From: Nitzschia sp. pyKryTriq1
Lineage: Eukaryota; Bacillariophyta; Bacillariophyceae; Bacillariales; Bacillariaceae
Direction of reading: 5' to 3'
Assembly: GCA_956465555.1 (NCBI GenBank)
Contig: OY101127.1
Span: 310,001 to 374,000, forward strand
Length of the DNA: 64,000 nucleotides
The notes under the pieces are model-generated. The model made no database searches, was not told the DNA's origin, and was given only the letters and a program-made list of their open reading frames with translations. The position numbers and the translations under genes were made by a program. Shown in pieces: positions 32,209 through 41,319 of this stretch (its first letter is position 1; each line of letters starts with the position of its first letter).

Positions 32209-34985
32209 TTACAAACTTCTGTTGCTCAAGCGTCCCGAGTAATCTCTCATTTGTCGGATGATCTTGTCATTACTCGGCAGCGGTTTCTGCCAACAGTGGT
32301 CAGCCCCGCCTCAAGAAAATCCTTCTCGATATCATTCCCGGAGCACCCGATGATAAGAGATTGGATTCCCATCCGCCTCATGGCCACAATGGTATTCGTT
32401 CCCAACAAGACGCCTCCGGCATCCTCCATGTACTGATCGCAGATAATAATGTCAAAGGATTTGCTCTTGATAATTTCCAGCGCTTCTTCGCCCGTGGCCG
32501 CCTCCGATACGGTGGCATTCGGAGCGATACCCTTTTGGAAACGCCTTTTCAGCATCATTCGATTCATTTTGATGTCATCTACAATCAAGATGGAGAGTTC
32601 TTCTTGCATTGCTTCTTCTGCCGTCTTTTTGGACTCAGCTTTTGCGGAGAGGCCAGGCCGGTGTTTCTTTGTTTTCTTCTTCTCCGGGGCATGACATAAC
32701 GGCAAAGGCAACAATACAATGCATGAAGACCCAGGTTTGACAGTGGGATCCGACACAAAATAAATCTCTCCTCCCATTAGTTCCACCACTAGATGTTTCG
32801 CTATGGCAAGTCCCAAGCCAGTACCTGGTGCTCCTCCTCGTTGCACAAATTTCTTGAAAAGTTGCGTTTGATGGGCGTTGAGAATCCCAGGCCCCGTGTC
32901 CGCGCATTCAAAGCGTATTCGAGGGGCCACCGAGATGGATTCTGTCACAATGGTAGAGGGCTTTTTCATGATACTCTTCTTCGCTTCTGCTACAACAGCA
33001 ACAGGAGGGGCAGTACCGGTAACTCGACGTTTGATATCGATATCTTGTGAGGTCTTGACTGTACCAGATGCATCCACTGAGGAAAAATTACCATGGCGTG
33101 AAAAGTCTGTGGCATCGCTGTCTGTTTGGCACGTCTCCTCGGATCCGTTTTCTGAGGATGCAAGATATGTGTCTTCCCAGCCAACCAAAAGCGTGACGGA
33201 TCCCGAGGTGGTGTGCTTTAGTGCATTCGTGATGACGTTCGTGAAAACCTGTTGTAATCGATGGTTGTCCCCAATCACCCATTGCCTTTCCTCCTGTGGA
33301 ATGTCACAACGCCATCGGAAATCTACCCCCGGTCGGACGTTTGGAAGAAACATGCTGTGTAAACTCTTAACCAATGTTGAATGTTGACGGGCATACGTTT
33401 CAAAACCAGCTCGCCTTCTTCCATTTTCCGCACGTCCAACAAATTATTCATGATCGAGGACATGAAAGAGGAACACTCTCGCATCCCCGACAGCAGCTCC
33501 TTCCCAGGTCCTGTAAAATCTTCATCTGGCATGGCTTTCAAAGCGGAATCCATTGCGCTTAGAGCTATGGAGAAAACGAGAAGAGAGGATGAGAAAGATA
33601 GAACAACATTAACTGACTCATACGATACGGCACAATGCAGTACACTTATGAACGCGCAGAGTAGGACTTACGATTTCTCAATTCATGGGCAAAGTAGGCT
33701 GTCATATTTCGTTCGGTTTCCACCTTAGAGTGCTGCGCCATGGCTTCCCCCTTCATGTTGATGTGCTCACGTTTTTGAAGAAGAATATTGAAGACAAGGA
33801 AAGAGATGCAAAATGAAGTGATCACCAGCAAAGGAAGGACCCAGACTAGCCACGGAGCTGGTGGTCTGTAGGTTATCGTCATGCTCCAGGATTCTCCTAC
33901 GACTATCGGATCCAGCTGTGTTCTCATAGAACGGCGGTCACCAGAAGATTGTTCGGAGAATCCAAGTGATTCTGCCAAGACAATAATGGCTCGATCCGAT
34001 TCGTTTGCAAACTCTGAAAAGCCGTCTCTGGTGAGTTGAAAGCCATAGCCACGTTGGGCAAACTTTTCCAAAACCCCTGAATTTTCTACAAGCGCATTCC
34101 AATGGATCCATGCAATTGCAAAACCCCATATCGGATAAGTAGCCGTGGTATTAGTTCCTCCCGGAGACATCACGTCCATTCCAGTGCCCGCTATATGGAT
34201 AGGAAGTCGAGCTTCCAACACTGAGGTACTATAGCCTCGATGTCGGCATCCCCCACCTTCAGCACCACTTTCTTGTTTCCGACAAGGAATAGTTATTGTT
34301 CTAGGCCCTGTCAGAGTTAGTTGATCCTTGTGACTGATGATTTGTTCTCCTTGCCACCGCATGGAATCAGAGAATAATCGAGGCCCAGCAAATCTGTAAT
34401 ATTCAGTGGGTGATTGTTTCCCTTGTAGTCTTCTTCATTGATGCGAGGGTGTACCATACATACAACACCATGTGGTGCCAGTTCTAATAACAGCAAAGTG
34501 TCTTGCATCCGAACATTGGCCTTGATAGTTTCTGCGACTCGAGCGTATCGATCAATCGTTTCGGGGTCCTCGCAGGCGCTGTCGGTCAAGTTTCGTTGTC
34601 GTGTACTCCTAGTATTATTCTCGCCCGCAGCAACATCAAGGAACGGGAGACTTTCGATCCCACTGCTGGCCAAATTTTGAAAGAGATCAATCTCTGTGAC
34701 AAACTGGGCCAGAGAGAGAAGGGGCAGGGTGGCATGCTCCAGTTGATCGCCTAGATAAACGCCTGTTTCCACGGAAAGCTCGAGTGCTTCCGATTCCACT
34801 TGAGTCTCCAGACCACTGAAATACGCCACACACAACCCGACACTTCCCGCGGCTAATACAATACAAAGAAAGCCGGACGTCAACAGGGCCACGCTGTGGT
34901 CCTGAGCATAGGAAAAGCACGCGATCAACACTCGGTAGCCCCAGTTCGTGTGATACACGCTTGCCTCGTTGTCCTGGGCGTCCAT
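32209..34985 (-). pseudogene. Paralogous hybrid histidine kinase with three single-base frameshifts
   Basis: Read right to left, this aligns along its length with the kinase at 6.4-9.1 kb: TM1 (about LLTSGFLCIVLAAGSVGLCVAYF), sensor beginning LELSVETGVYLGDQLEHATLPLLSLAQF, TM2, AYFAHELRN, HATPase_c (ADTGPGI, GGAPGTGLGLAIA) and receiver (ILIVDDIKMNRMML, ICDQYMEDAGGVLLG). A 107-bp GT-AG intron (33565-33671) splits the H-box after HELRN in the same phase. The frame breaks near 34363, near 33374 and at a four-C run at 32304-32307 (GGGG on the coding strand). Alignment to the paralogue places each as one missing base. Past the last break the other frame matches the paralogue's WGKPMPSN end. The N-terminal Ser-rich tail is shorter and the ATPase domain has an insert of about 60 residues. 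It is either a recent pseudogene or an intact gene with sequence errors. Confidence 0.8.
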
Positions 34986-35557
34986 TCAGAAACTGCTGCA
35001 AACGCTGCCTCCACAGACGCTGTTGGCCTCCGCCTCGAATTCACCAATCTTAAAGCTCATGGACGACGAAAGCTTCTTGGGAATAGGTTGCCACTGCCCA
35101 TTTTTTGGTCCGTGGTGTCTTCGTAGTGTTGCTCATTGGGTTCAGCGGTGGCGGAAGGGGGCAAAGAGGAAGCTTCTGCAATCCTTCTTATGATATCTTT
35201 CTGTAACTTCGATCTGTTTTCTGCGTCGATCCCTGCTCTCTTGTACTACAGTTGCTTTACTCGGAGCTTGTAGTTTGTGTTTTGTGTAATACAACTTGTT
35301 GTTTCGTTTTGTTTTTCTTGTTCGTGCGGTTTCTGTCAGGCTCGACGCCGTCTCTACTCTAGTCCCTACTGTACGGTAGCTCGACTGGGTCGACTGGAGA
35401 CGGTCAACTGACAGACCACGAGAGTCCGGAGCACCACAAACGGCAGATGTTTAATGCATGGGGGCGGGGATATCTGAAAAAGCAAAAAAGAGGGGAAAAA
35501 GGGAAAAGAAGCGATTTGGTGTAGCTTTGAAAATTGTCCCCACTCTACTTAATTTAC
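34986..35557. other. Spacer between kinase pseudogene start and copia element
   Basis: Contains the presumed promoter of the minus-strand kinase and the left flank of the copia fragment. G/T-rich runs lie at about 35255-35330 and purine runs (AAAAAGAGGGGAAAAAGGG) near 35485. No terminal repeat matching the right flank of the element was found. Confidence 0.35.
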
Positions 35558-36556
35558 TCAATAGTCTGGATCAGCTTTTGAGGGCTTAAATCCGAGTTGA
35601 CGTACGCGTTTAGAAAGATGTTCGTGGAAACGTGCGGAGGAACTTTTTAGACCGTAACATGATTTAACGAATATCATTCTCCTTCCTTCGAGTTCTTTAC
35701 CAAATTCGGGTCCTGCTACGACGTAGACCTTTTCCCGTGTCTCCCCGTAAAGAAAAGCATTACCGACATCCCCGGCACACACGAGTAAGTTATTCATCTT
35801 TGCTAGTACGAATCCTATGCGCACAGCTTCCATGGATACGACACTTGAATAGACTTCTTCGCGAGGAACATCTGGGCTTCGGTGCCCTCCTGCTACGACT
35901 CGACTCTTAAGTCTTCCATCGAACTTTACATCAAAAACCATATGGTATGGTATGCGCTTATATCCTACAGGCACATGTTCATTGTCCTGCAGGGGCTTAA
36001 ACGTCTTATATTGTAGTATTTGACTCACTTCTAGTTCCATCGATTTTGCCCATTTATCGTTTCCATTTTCCTTGTCTATGCGTAATGCATCTTTAACGTT
36101 CTTAGGTACTTCGATTCCGAATTTGTATTTTTTAGTAGTCTTGTCTATGGATACCTTGTAACCGTGTACCATGTTGCTAAACATCACGTTGGACTGGAAA
36201 TATTGGTCGGTCCACTCCCACCCTGGCTTCTCAATTAGTCCGTTATGTACTCCATAATTAACGCACATATGTGGTTGGTGCATGCGTACAGAGTTCAACG
36301 GAAGCCACGCATGTCGGTCGGGGTGGTCAGCATAATTAATCTTTAGCCATACTCTTGGTTTGTTATTTCCATCTCGTATTGCCTTGTGTCCTTTGATTGA
36401 CGCAATTCTCCATCGTTCGTCCGCAGGATCTTGCTCGTAAATTCCATTAAGCATGTCCACATATGCATGATATGCCCGCAATTCCTCGTTCTTTGGGGTT
36501 GAATCAAGAGGTTTAACGAGGTACGTTAAGTTCCATAATCCAAGCATTAAACGCAT
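35558..36556 (-). pseudogene. Truncated copia reverse transcriptase
   Basis: 332 residues. The linker (WLPLNSVRMHQPHMCVNYG) leads into the RT entry: WAKSMELEVSQILQYKTFKPL, then IPYHMVFDVKFDGRLKSRVVAGGH (the 'D.VKFDGR.KARLVA.G' copia signature), VVSMEAVRIGFVLAKMN, VCAGDVGNAFLYGETREKVYVVAGPEFG (motif A region) and CYGLKSSSARFHEHL. It stops before the expected Y-x-DD block. The catalytic centre is therefore incomplete, and the enzyme cannot be functional. Confidence 0.85.
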
Positions 36557-37970
36557 CCAAGTACGTCATTAATGGTCCTTGGGACGGAGCATAAGGAACT
36601 GCCAACTTCGCTTCGATTCCGTCGGCTCTATGTTCGTTAGAACCGTTGTTATCGTATGATGCTATAAATGAGGCCCATGCACCAATACCGTTCGCGTGTT
36701 TTGTAGTATACTGCATTAGGATACTCTCAGTGCGTCCTCGATTGGTCGAAACTAGTATACCATACAAATAACGCACATCGTTCTTAGCTTGGAAGGGCCT
36801 AATATTTGGGTATAGCGCTGCGAATTCCTCCGAATCGAACCATGTGTAGTCTCCGTTGTTGCGGTCTACGAATCTCTCAGCGATCTCGGGGTCTTGTAAA
36901 TATCCTGTCTGGGTTTGTTCTAAATGTCCGCTAATTATGCTTCGATATGCCTTAAACGTAGAGAGCTTCCCATCCCAAATTACTGAGTCACTTAGCTTGG
37001 GGCGGGTCTTTAGCTTTGAGCTAGTGTGTAAGGTTCGGGATCGACCATCGCTCCCTTCTTTTGAGTTGGTGGTACGGCGTTGGTATTCCATAGCGTTCCG
37101 TTGGTCCTCTAACAACATTTGGTACTCACGAGCTGAAATATCCCTGGAAACATGGGATTTCACATCGTTCGGGGAAGGCCTAACAGAAGCTATAGTAGTA
37201 GTAGCGCTGACCACATCGTCGTTATGTCGTAATTCCCCCTGATTCACCGAACGGGGCGTAAATACCTTGGACCGAGTCGTGACGGTATGAGGAATACTGG
37301 GATCTTCCCGGGGAACCGACTCAAAAAGTCCTGCGTACGGGTCGATGGGCTGTGGAGCTACGGTGCGGTACGTGGAAGGATGAGCGCTGGCGACTGGTGG
37401 AGTGTACGGAACGTATGACGCGGGAGTGTACGGAGGTGGGGTATGGGTACTGTGTACACTAAGATGGCTTTGTACGCTACGCGTCTGTTGGGTACGACGG
37501 ACAAGGGCTTTCAGAACAGTCGCGTAGTTCCGTGTAGTGCCGTCGACGAAGTCCGCAAATGGTGTCGCGGTTCCCGGCGCGCGTGACAACGAAAAACGCG
37601 AATACGCGTAGATGTACGAGAGCGCTTGTGCATGGCGATGGTCGAATGCAATATCGATAGGGATCGTATCGATGAAGTCGACCGCCGATATGAATTCCAT
37701 AGCACGGATCGAAGTAGCGGAGTCGAGACCGACGTCGTGAAGTAGAGTAGTAATTTGTTGTGCAGTCAATTTCAAAATGGAGTTAAAATTGGTAAACAAC
37801 CAACTACTATAGTTTCCATGCATGAGGTAATCGTGTAGGGAAGGTACGGTCATAGCATTGGCGGACGGGAAACTCGCATCAGTATCATTCGTAGTAGAGA
37901 CGGACGGACCAGAAGACAAAACCAAAAGAACGCGAAAACCGTGACGCTCAGCAATAAATAAAACGACCAA
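36513..37970 (-). pseudogene. Gag-like protein of the copia fragment
   Basis: A 485-residue frame. The N-terminal part has LHDYLMHGNYSSWLFTNFN and helical segments. The middle is Pro/Thr/Ser-rich (THTPPPYTPASYVPYTPP). The C-terminal part (SVIWDGKLSTFKAYRSIISG ... TYLDAFNAWIMELNV) resembles the gag region of diatom copia elements, where a short 'WDG...TF..Y...ie.hl.q' block is common. No CCHC zinc knuckle is present, consistent with the frame being cut at the deletion that removed protease and integrase. Confidence 0.65.
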
Positions 37971-39332
37971 TCACAATACACGACAAACAACCACGTGTTG
38001 TAACACACTCCACGCCACGAACGCAAACAAGTGGGTTCAGGCTGTTCGACTGGTTCCGATCAGACAAATGGTCTGACGAATCAAAACCACAATGAACAGG
38101 TAAAACAGGGTGAAATACTTTCCTGGCAGGAGCTGGTAAAGCTTTTGGGTCAATGATAAACTATTGTAACAGAATTGAAACAGATTTGGTTTTCTGATAA
38201 TTGTGAGCCTATTTTTATTGTCTATTTTGCTACTCTTGATTTTCCAGAAAAACTTCCAGTAGTAATTGCAATTGCATTTCCCAGTAGTAAATCCACAGGA
38301 TTCTACTGTTTTTCATCTTGCCACATCGTTGGCACTGACTCAGGATGTGCATCTCTTTATTCCTACTGGGAACTTGAAGGATGTAGGTCCTAGTACTTGA
38401 TCTAGTGTCTGATCTAGCCACATCAGTAAGTGGGAAGCTAGATCGTGTAATTTCGCTCGGGCACTCGTGGTTGGGATTGCTCGAAACCTTCGCGTGGCTC
38501 TGCGCGTGATTTCCTCGATCAGGACAGAAGGACATACTGATGACGTCATACGCCAGTCGTCATCAAACCTTGTCGAACATATACGGACGTACACAACATC
38601 GTACGTCATTACTATTATACAACATGTAACGGTTGAACAGTACGTACTTCTACTATTCTGTTCTAATATTCGCCTCTCGCAGGGCTTTCGCAAAGTGTTT
38701 GACACTCGGCATGTGCTGATGTATGTTTTGTACTCGTACTGTAAGTATGAAGATAGGATGAGACTGTTTCTACTTGTTTCAAAAAAGTAGAAACAGTCTC
38801 TTTTCGTCTGCATGCGTCAGGTGCGCTACGGTCATTATTAGGGGCTAGAAGGAGTGGTGACAAGAGTGGGAAGCATGCCATTCGCGCGCACGCTCGCCAG
38901 CTGAAACTCTATCATGCAATCCAATGCAGCCGGCCGACTAAACGTATCTTTTGAACTAAAGCAGACCTGAAGACATGCAACATATCAATAAAAACCTTAA
39001 GAGCTGGAGATTTGATATCCGGTAGTCCCCAAAAAGTGATTTTTTAGTCCTTATTTGCCTGTAGAGACTGTTTTAACTTCGTCAGTCTTACTTTGTACCC
39101 CGATTCTGCAATCTCTTCAAGCCTCAGCCAGGGACAACGCCTCAGCTCGTGATTTACGGTTGTACCAGGGCTACAGTAAAATTCTACCGGTACAGGGGGG
39201 CATTCCCTGGGGACCGTGGATTAGATCGTAAATCTCCCACTCTCATCACTTCCACAGCTTGTTGTTTCAAGAACACTGTCATATTTACCACCAGTATCGT
39301 ACCGGTAGGCCCGGAGTAACAAAGTCCCAACT
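37971..39332. other. Spacer right of copia element
   Basis: No convincing gene in 1.3 kb. Notable items are a perfect 16-bp hairpin at 38760-38800 and the left end of the A/B duplication at 39241. The 38.0-38.2 kb part may be relic copia sequence. TGACGTCA, a CRE-like palindrome, occurs at about 38541-38548. Confidence 0.4.
38760..38800. repeat. Perfect 16-bp inverted repeat (9-nt loop)
   Basis: GAGACTGTTTCTACTT at 38760-38775 pairs exactly with AAGTAGAAACAGTCTC at 38785-38800 across the loop GTTTCAAAA. A related partial string (AGAGACTGTTTTAACTT) occurs near 39063. It may be a small RNA hairpin, the relic of a short inverted-repeat transposon, or a transcription end signal. Nothing in the flanks decides. 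Confidence 0.85.
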
Positions 39333-41034
39333 ATGGTCTCGATCACAAGAGCATCATCCCTGCTGGTCATGATGATTGGTTTCGTCGTTGCAGTCTTATT
39401 GATCGTAGCCCAGCAGCTGTTCTTGATGCAAAATGCCACAACACCGGTATATATTAGCACTCAGGATGAGCCGACGAGCTTCCAGCAAGCGGTAATAGCA
39501 GTCAAGGAGGAACCGCTACCCAAGTGTGACGACCTCATGAAGAAGCACCACTTCTTGCGGGACGGGGCCTTTCTGACCCGTCAAGGAACTCACGTGGCTT
39601 GGAAATTACGCGTCGATGGCTCTCGCGAATTGACCTTACCCCTCCTGTGCAAACTCAAACGCTATACTGCCGATGAAGCGCGCCATTGTCTCGCCCACAA
39701 GCACATATTGACGATTGGTGACTCGCTCACCCGCTACCAATCAATTTCGCTCATGTACTTTCTGGAGCATGGAGAGTACCCGGCCCGGTTTGGCCGTCCC
39801 AAAAAGGGTCAGAACTGCACGCACTTCAACGAACAGGGTGAACCCATATGTTCCGCCGAGGTGGAAAACGTGTGTATGGAAGGCGAGTATGTGAAATGGA
39901 CATATTACCACCAACAACTCGGAGACATTTCGGGACCTTTTCGCGGACACCTCGAGTGTTCGTGTGCCCGATTCAAGGGAGACTCCACCACGGAATCACT
40001 TTTGTACGCCAATCACGATATCCGTGTGACACAACTCTCCGAGGTCGGCTGGGACATTAAGCCCAGGCCTATTTTAGGATTCAACTTCAAGGGTTGCAGC
40101 GCAGCAGGTTCCTGTAACATGACCATGGACGAGGTGAACGCTAAGTTGGAACGAGCAAAAAACCACGACTGGGACTGGAATATTTCCTTAAGCACGGGTT
40201 TTGATGTACTGAAAGAAAAACTAGGAACGGTCGACATTACTATTTACAATCGAGGGCTATGGAACCAAATGACCACAGCCATGGCCCAAGACTTGATGCC
40301 CAAGTTCCGTGATTTGGCCGCAGACAGATGTTTCTACAAGTCCACGACGCAATCGCAACGGACCCGAAAGAACCCCGGGTCCTTGCGCCCTATAGCCGAA
40401 AGCGATCGCGTCCTTGCACAAACAATGGCCGCGGGCTGTGGATATTTAGATGTTGCGCATTTGACTTCCTATTTTGAACACTTTGCATCCTCCTCGAAGA
40501 ACGAAGAGCTGGAAACAGTGTTTTGGGATGCAGTCCATTTTACGCCTTGGGTTTACGAAGAGCTCAACAATATGTTGCTGAATGTTCTGTGCAACACCTC
40601 TTAAGATCGATGCGGATGCACCCATATTAGCTTTGGTGGGCGGAGGCATTCCCTTGTCGTATTTGCATCGCATGACCCTACAGTTATACGAAGAGGTCAT
40701 GACCAAAGTCATAGAAGAAGAACCAGGAGATCCACAATTGTTTGATTTCATTAGTCATGTCGGTGAAATATGGGAAGCCATTGTCCAAGAAGAAGGTGGG
40801 GTGGCTGCAAAAGTGGAAGAAGCCGCACGACAAGCACGCTTTGCCAAATTCCGAGCCGAAGAAGAGGAACGACTGGCGCTACAAGGAGAAATTTCAGAGC
40901 AAGAACAGCTCCTTGTCTCGGGCACCAAATTCGAATCGGAACAGGAACGACATGAATATGCCGTTAGTATTGTGGCCAAGGGAGCACTAGAAGCCACGGT
41001 GTCCAGTAGCAAGGATAGATCCTCCGAAACACTT
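39241..41034 (+). repeat. Segmental duplication, copy 1 (gene A whole, gene B tail)
   Basis: Bases 39241-39501 match 49398-49655 with a few substitutions and one 3-bp indel. Bases 40615-41034 match 51357-51776 without any indel and with about nine substitutions (roughly 98% identity by eye). The intervening 39502-40614 (the rest of gene A) has no counterpart in copy 2. Sequence outside both ends is unrelated. Confidence 0.9.
39333..40604 (+). CDS. Type II membrane PC-esterase/TBL-like (SGNH fold) protein, gene A
   Basis: 423 residues. An N-terminal TM segment (about 9-31, LLVMMIGFVVAVLLIVAQQLFLM) is followed by a lumenal domain, the type II layout of Golgi enzymes. ILTIGDSLTRYQSISLMYF (Gly129-Asp130-Ser131) is the GDS nucleophile block of the PC-esterase/TBL family. 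The C-terminal DAVHFTPWVYEELNNML carries the DxxH catalytic pair (Asp399, His402). CNMTM and many Cys residues indicate disulfides and N-glycosylation. Plant TBL proteins O-acetylate cell-wall polysaccharides and CASD1-type relatives acetylate sialic acid, so glycan O-acetylation is likely, with substrate unknown. Its 5' end and promoter region are duplicated at 49.4 kb. The gene ends 10 bp before the duplicated tail of gene B begins. Confidence 0.75.
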   Translation: MVSITRASSLLVMMIGFVVAVLLIVAQQLFLMQNATTPVYISTQDEPTSFQQAVIAVKEEPLPKCDDLMKKHHFLRDGAFLTRQGTHVAWKLRVDGSRELTLPLLCKLKRYTADEARHCLAHKHILTIGDSLTRYQSISLMYFLEHGEYPARFGRPKKGQNCTHFNEQGEPICSAEVENVCMEGEYVKWTYYHQQLGDISGPFRGHLECSCARFKGDSTTESLLYANHDIRVTQLSEVGWDIKPRPILGFNFKGCSAAGSCNMTMDEVNAKLERAKNHDWDWNISLSTGFDVLKEKLGTVDITIYNRGLWNQMTTAMAQDLMPKFRDLAADRCFYKSTTQSQRTRKNPGSLRPIAESDRVLAQTMAAGCGYLDVAHLTSYFEHFASSSKNEELETVFWDAVHFTPWVYEELNNMLLNVLCNTS

Positions 41035-41043
41035 AAAAAATAA
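40615..41043 (+). pseudogene. Orphan 3' tail of gene B (RWD-like/coiled-coil part)
   Basis: An open frame (APILALVGGGIPLSYLHRMTL ... SSKDRSSETLKK) of about 140 residues is nearly identical to the last third of the gene at 49995-51848. It starts 10 bp after the stop of gene A and has lost the N-terminal 455 codons. Past 41034 the sequence diverges and the frame closes within three codons. There are no frame breaks inside and the divergence is small, so the loss is recent. The frame is also open 33 bases upstream from an ATG at 40582 inside gene A. I infer no product. Confidence 0.85.
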
Positions 41044-41319
41044 TTCTGCGCCATCGCTACGCGACATGGGAACTACCTCTTTTAGCGCTGACAGCTCTCC
41101 CGGATTCCGTTTCGGTGGTCTCGCACCTGTGGGGGTAGGGTGGGTACTCTATTACCCAATCTGGGATACTTCCTCCAGTATTCTGACTACGCCGGCCTTG
41201 AATTCCATAGCTACAGTATCCGATTTATGCTTGTATTAATTGTTTGTTCTTGCCGAATAACTAGCTGTCGGAGCAAAATACCCTGTAGCTCTATACAAAC
41301 CTACTGCTCTACTCGTACT

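Larger units (their letters stand above)
35558..37970 (-). mobile_element. Ty1/copia-type retrotransposon, internally deleted (CoDi-like)
   Basis: A gag-like frame (37970-36513) is followed directly by the start of a copia reverse transcriptase (36556-35558). Protease and integrase, which should lie between them, are missing, and so are most of the RT active site and RNase H. The left end stops right after GFKPSKADPDY. No pair of LTRs was recognised. A/T-rich sequence at 37971-38170 may be remnants of the 5' side. The element cannot move by itself. Confidence 0.8.

Noticed and set aside
33323-33553. Separate small gene ending FFQTSDRG
   Set aside because: It is the part of the kinase pseudogene between the intron and the second frameshift.
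34317-34362. Two overlapping independent genes in the kinase locus
   Set aside because: Alignment to the intact paralogue shows one gene with a frameshift here.
36513-36556. Programmed frameshift between gag and pol
   Set aside because: The protease and integrase that should follow are missing, so the overlap is a deletion scar and not a recoding site.
40582-41043. A free-standing gene starting at 40582
   Set aside because: Its first 11 codons lie in gene A's 3' end in another frame, and the rest is the duplicated tail of gene B; better described as a truncated copy.
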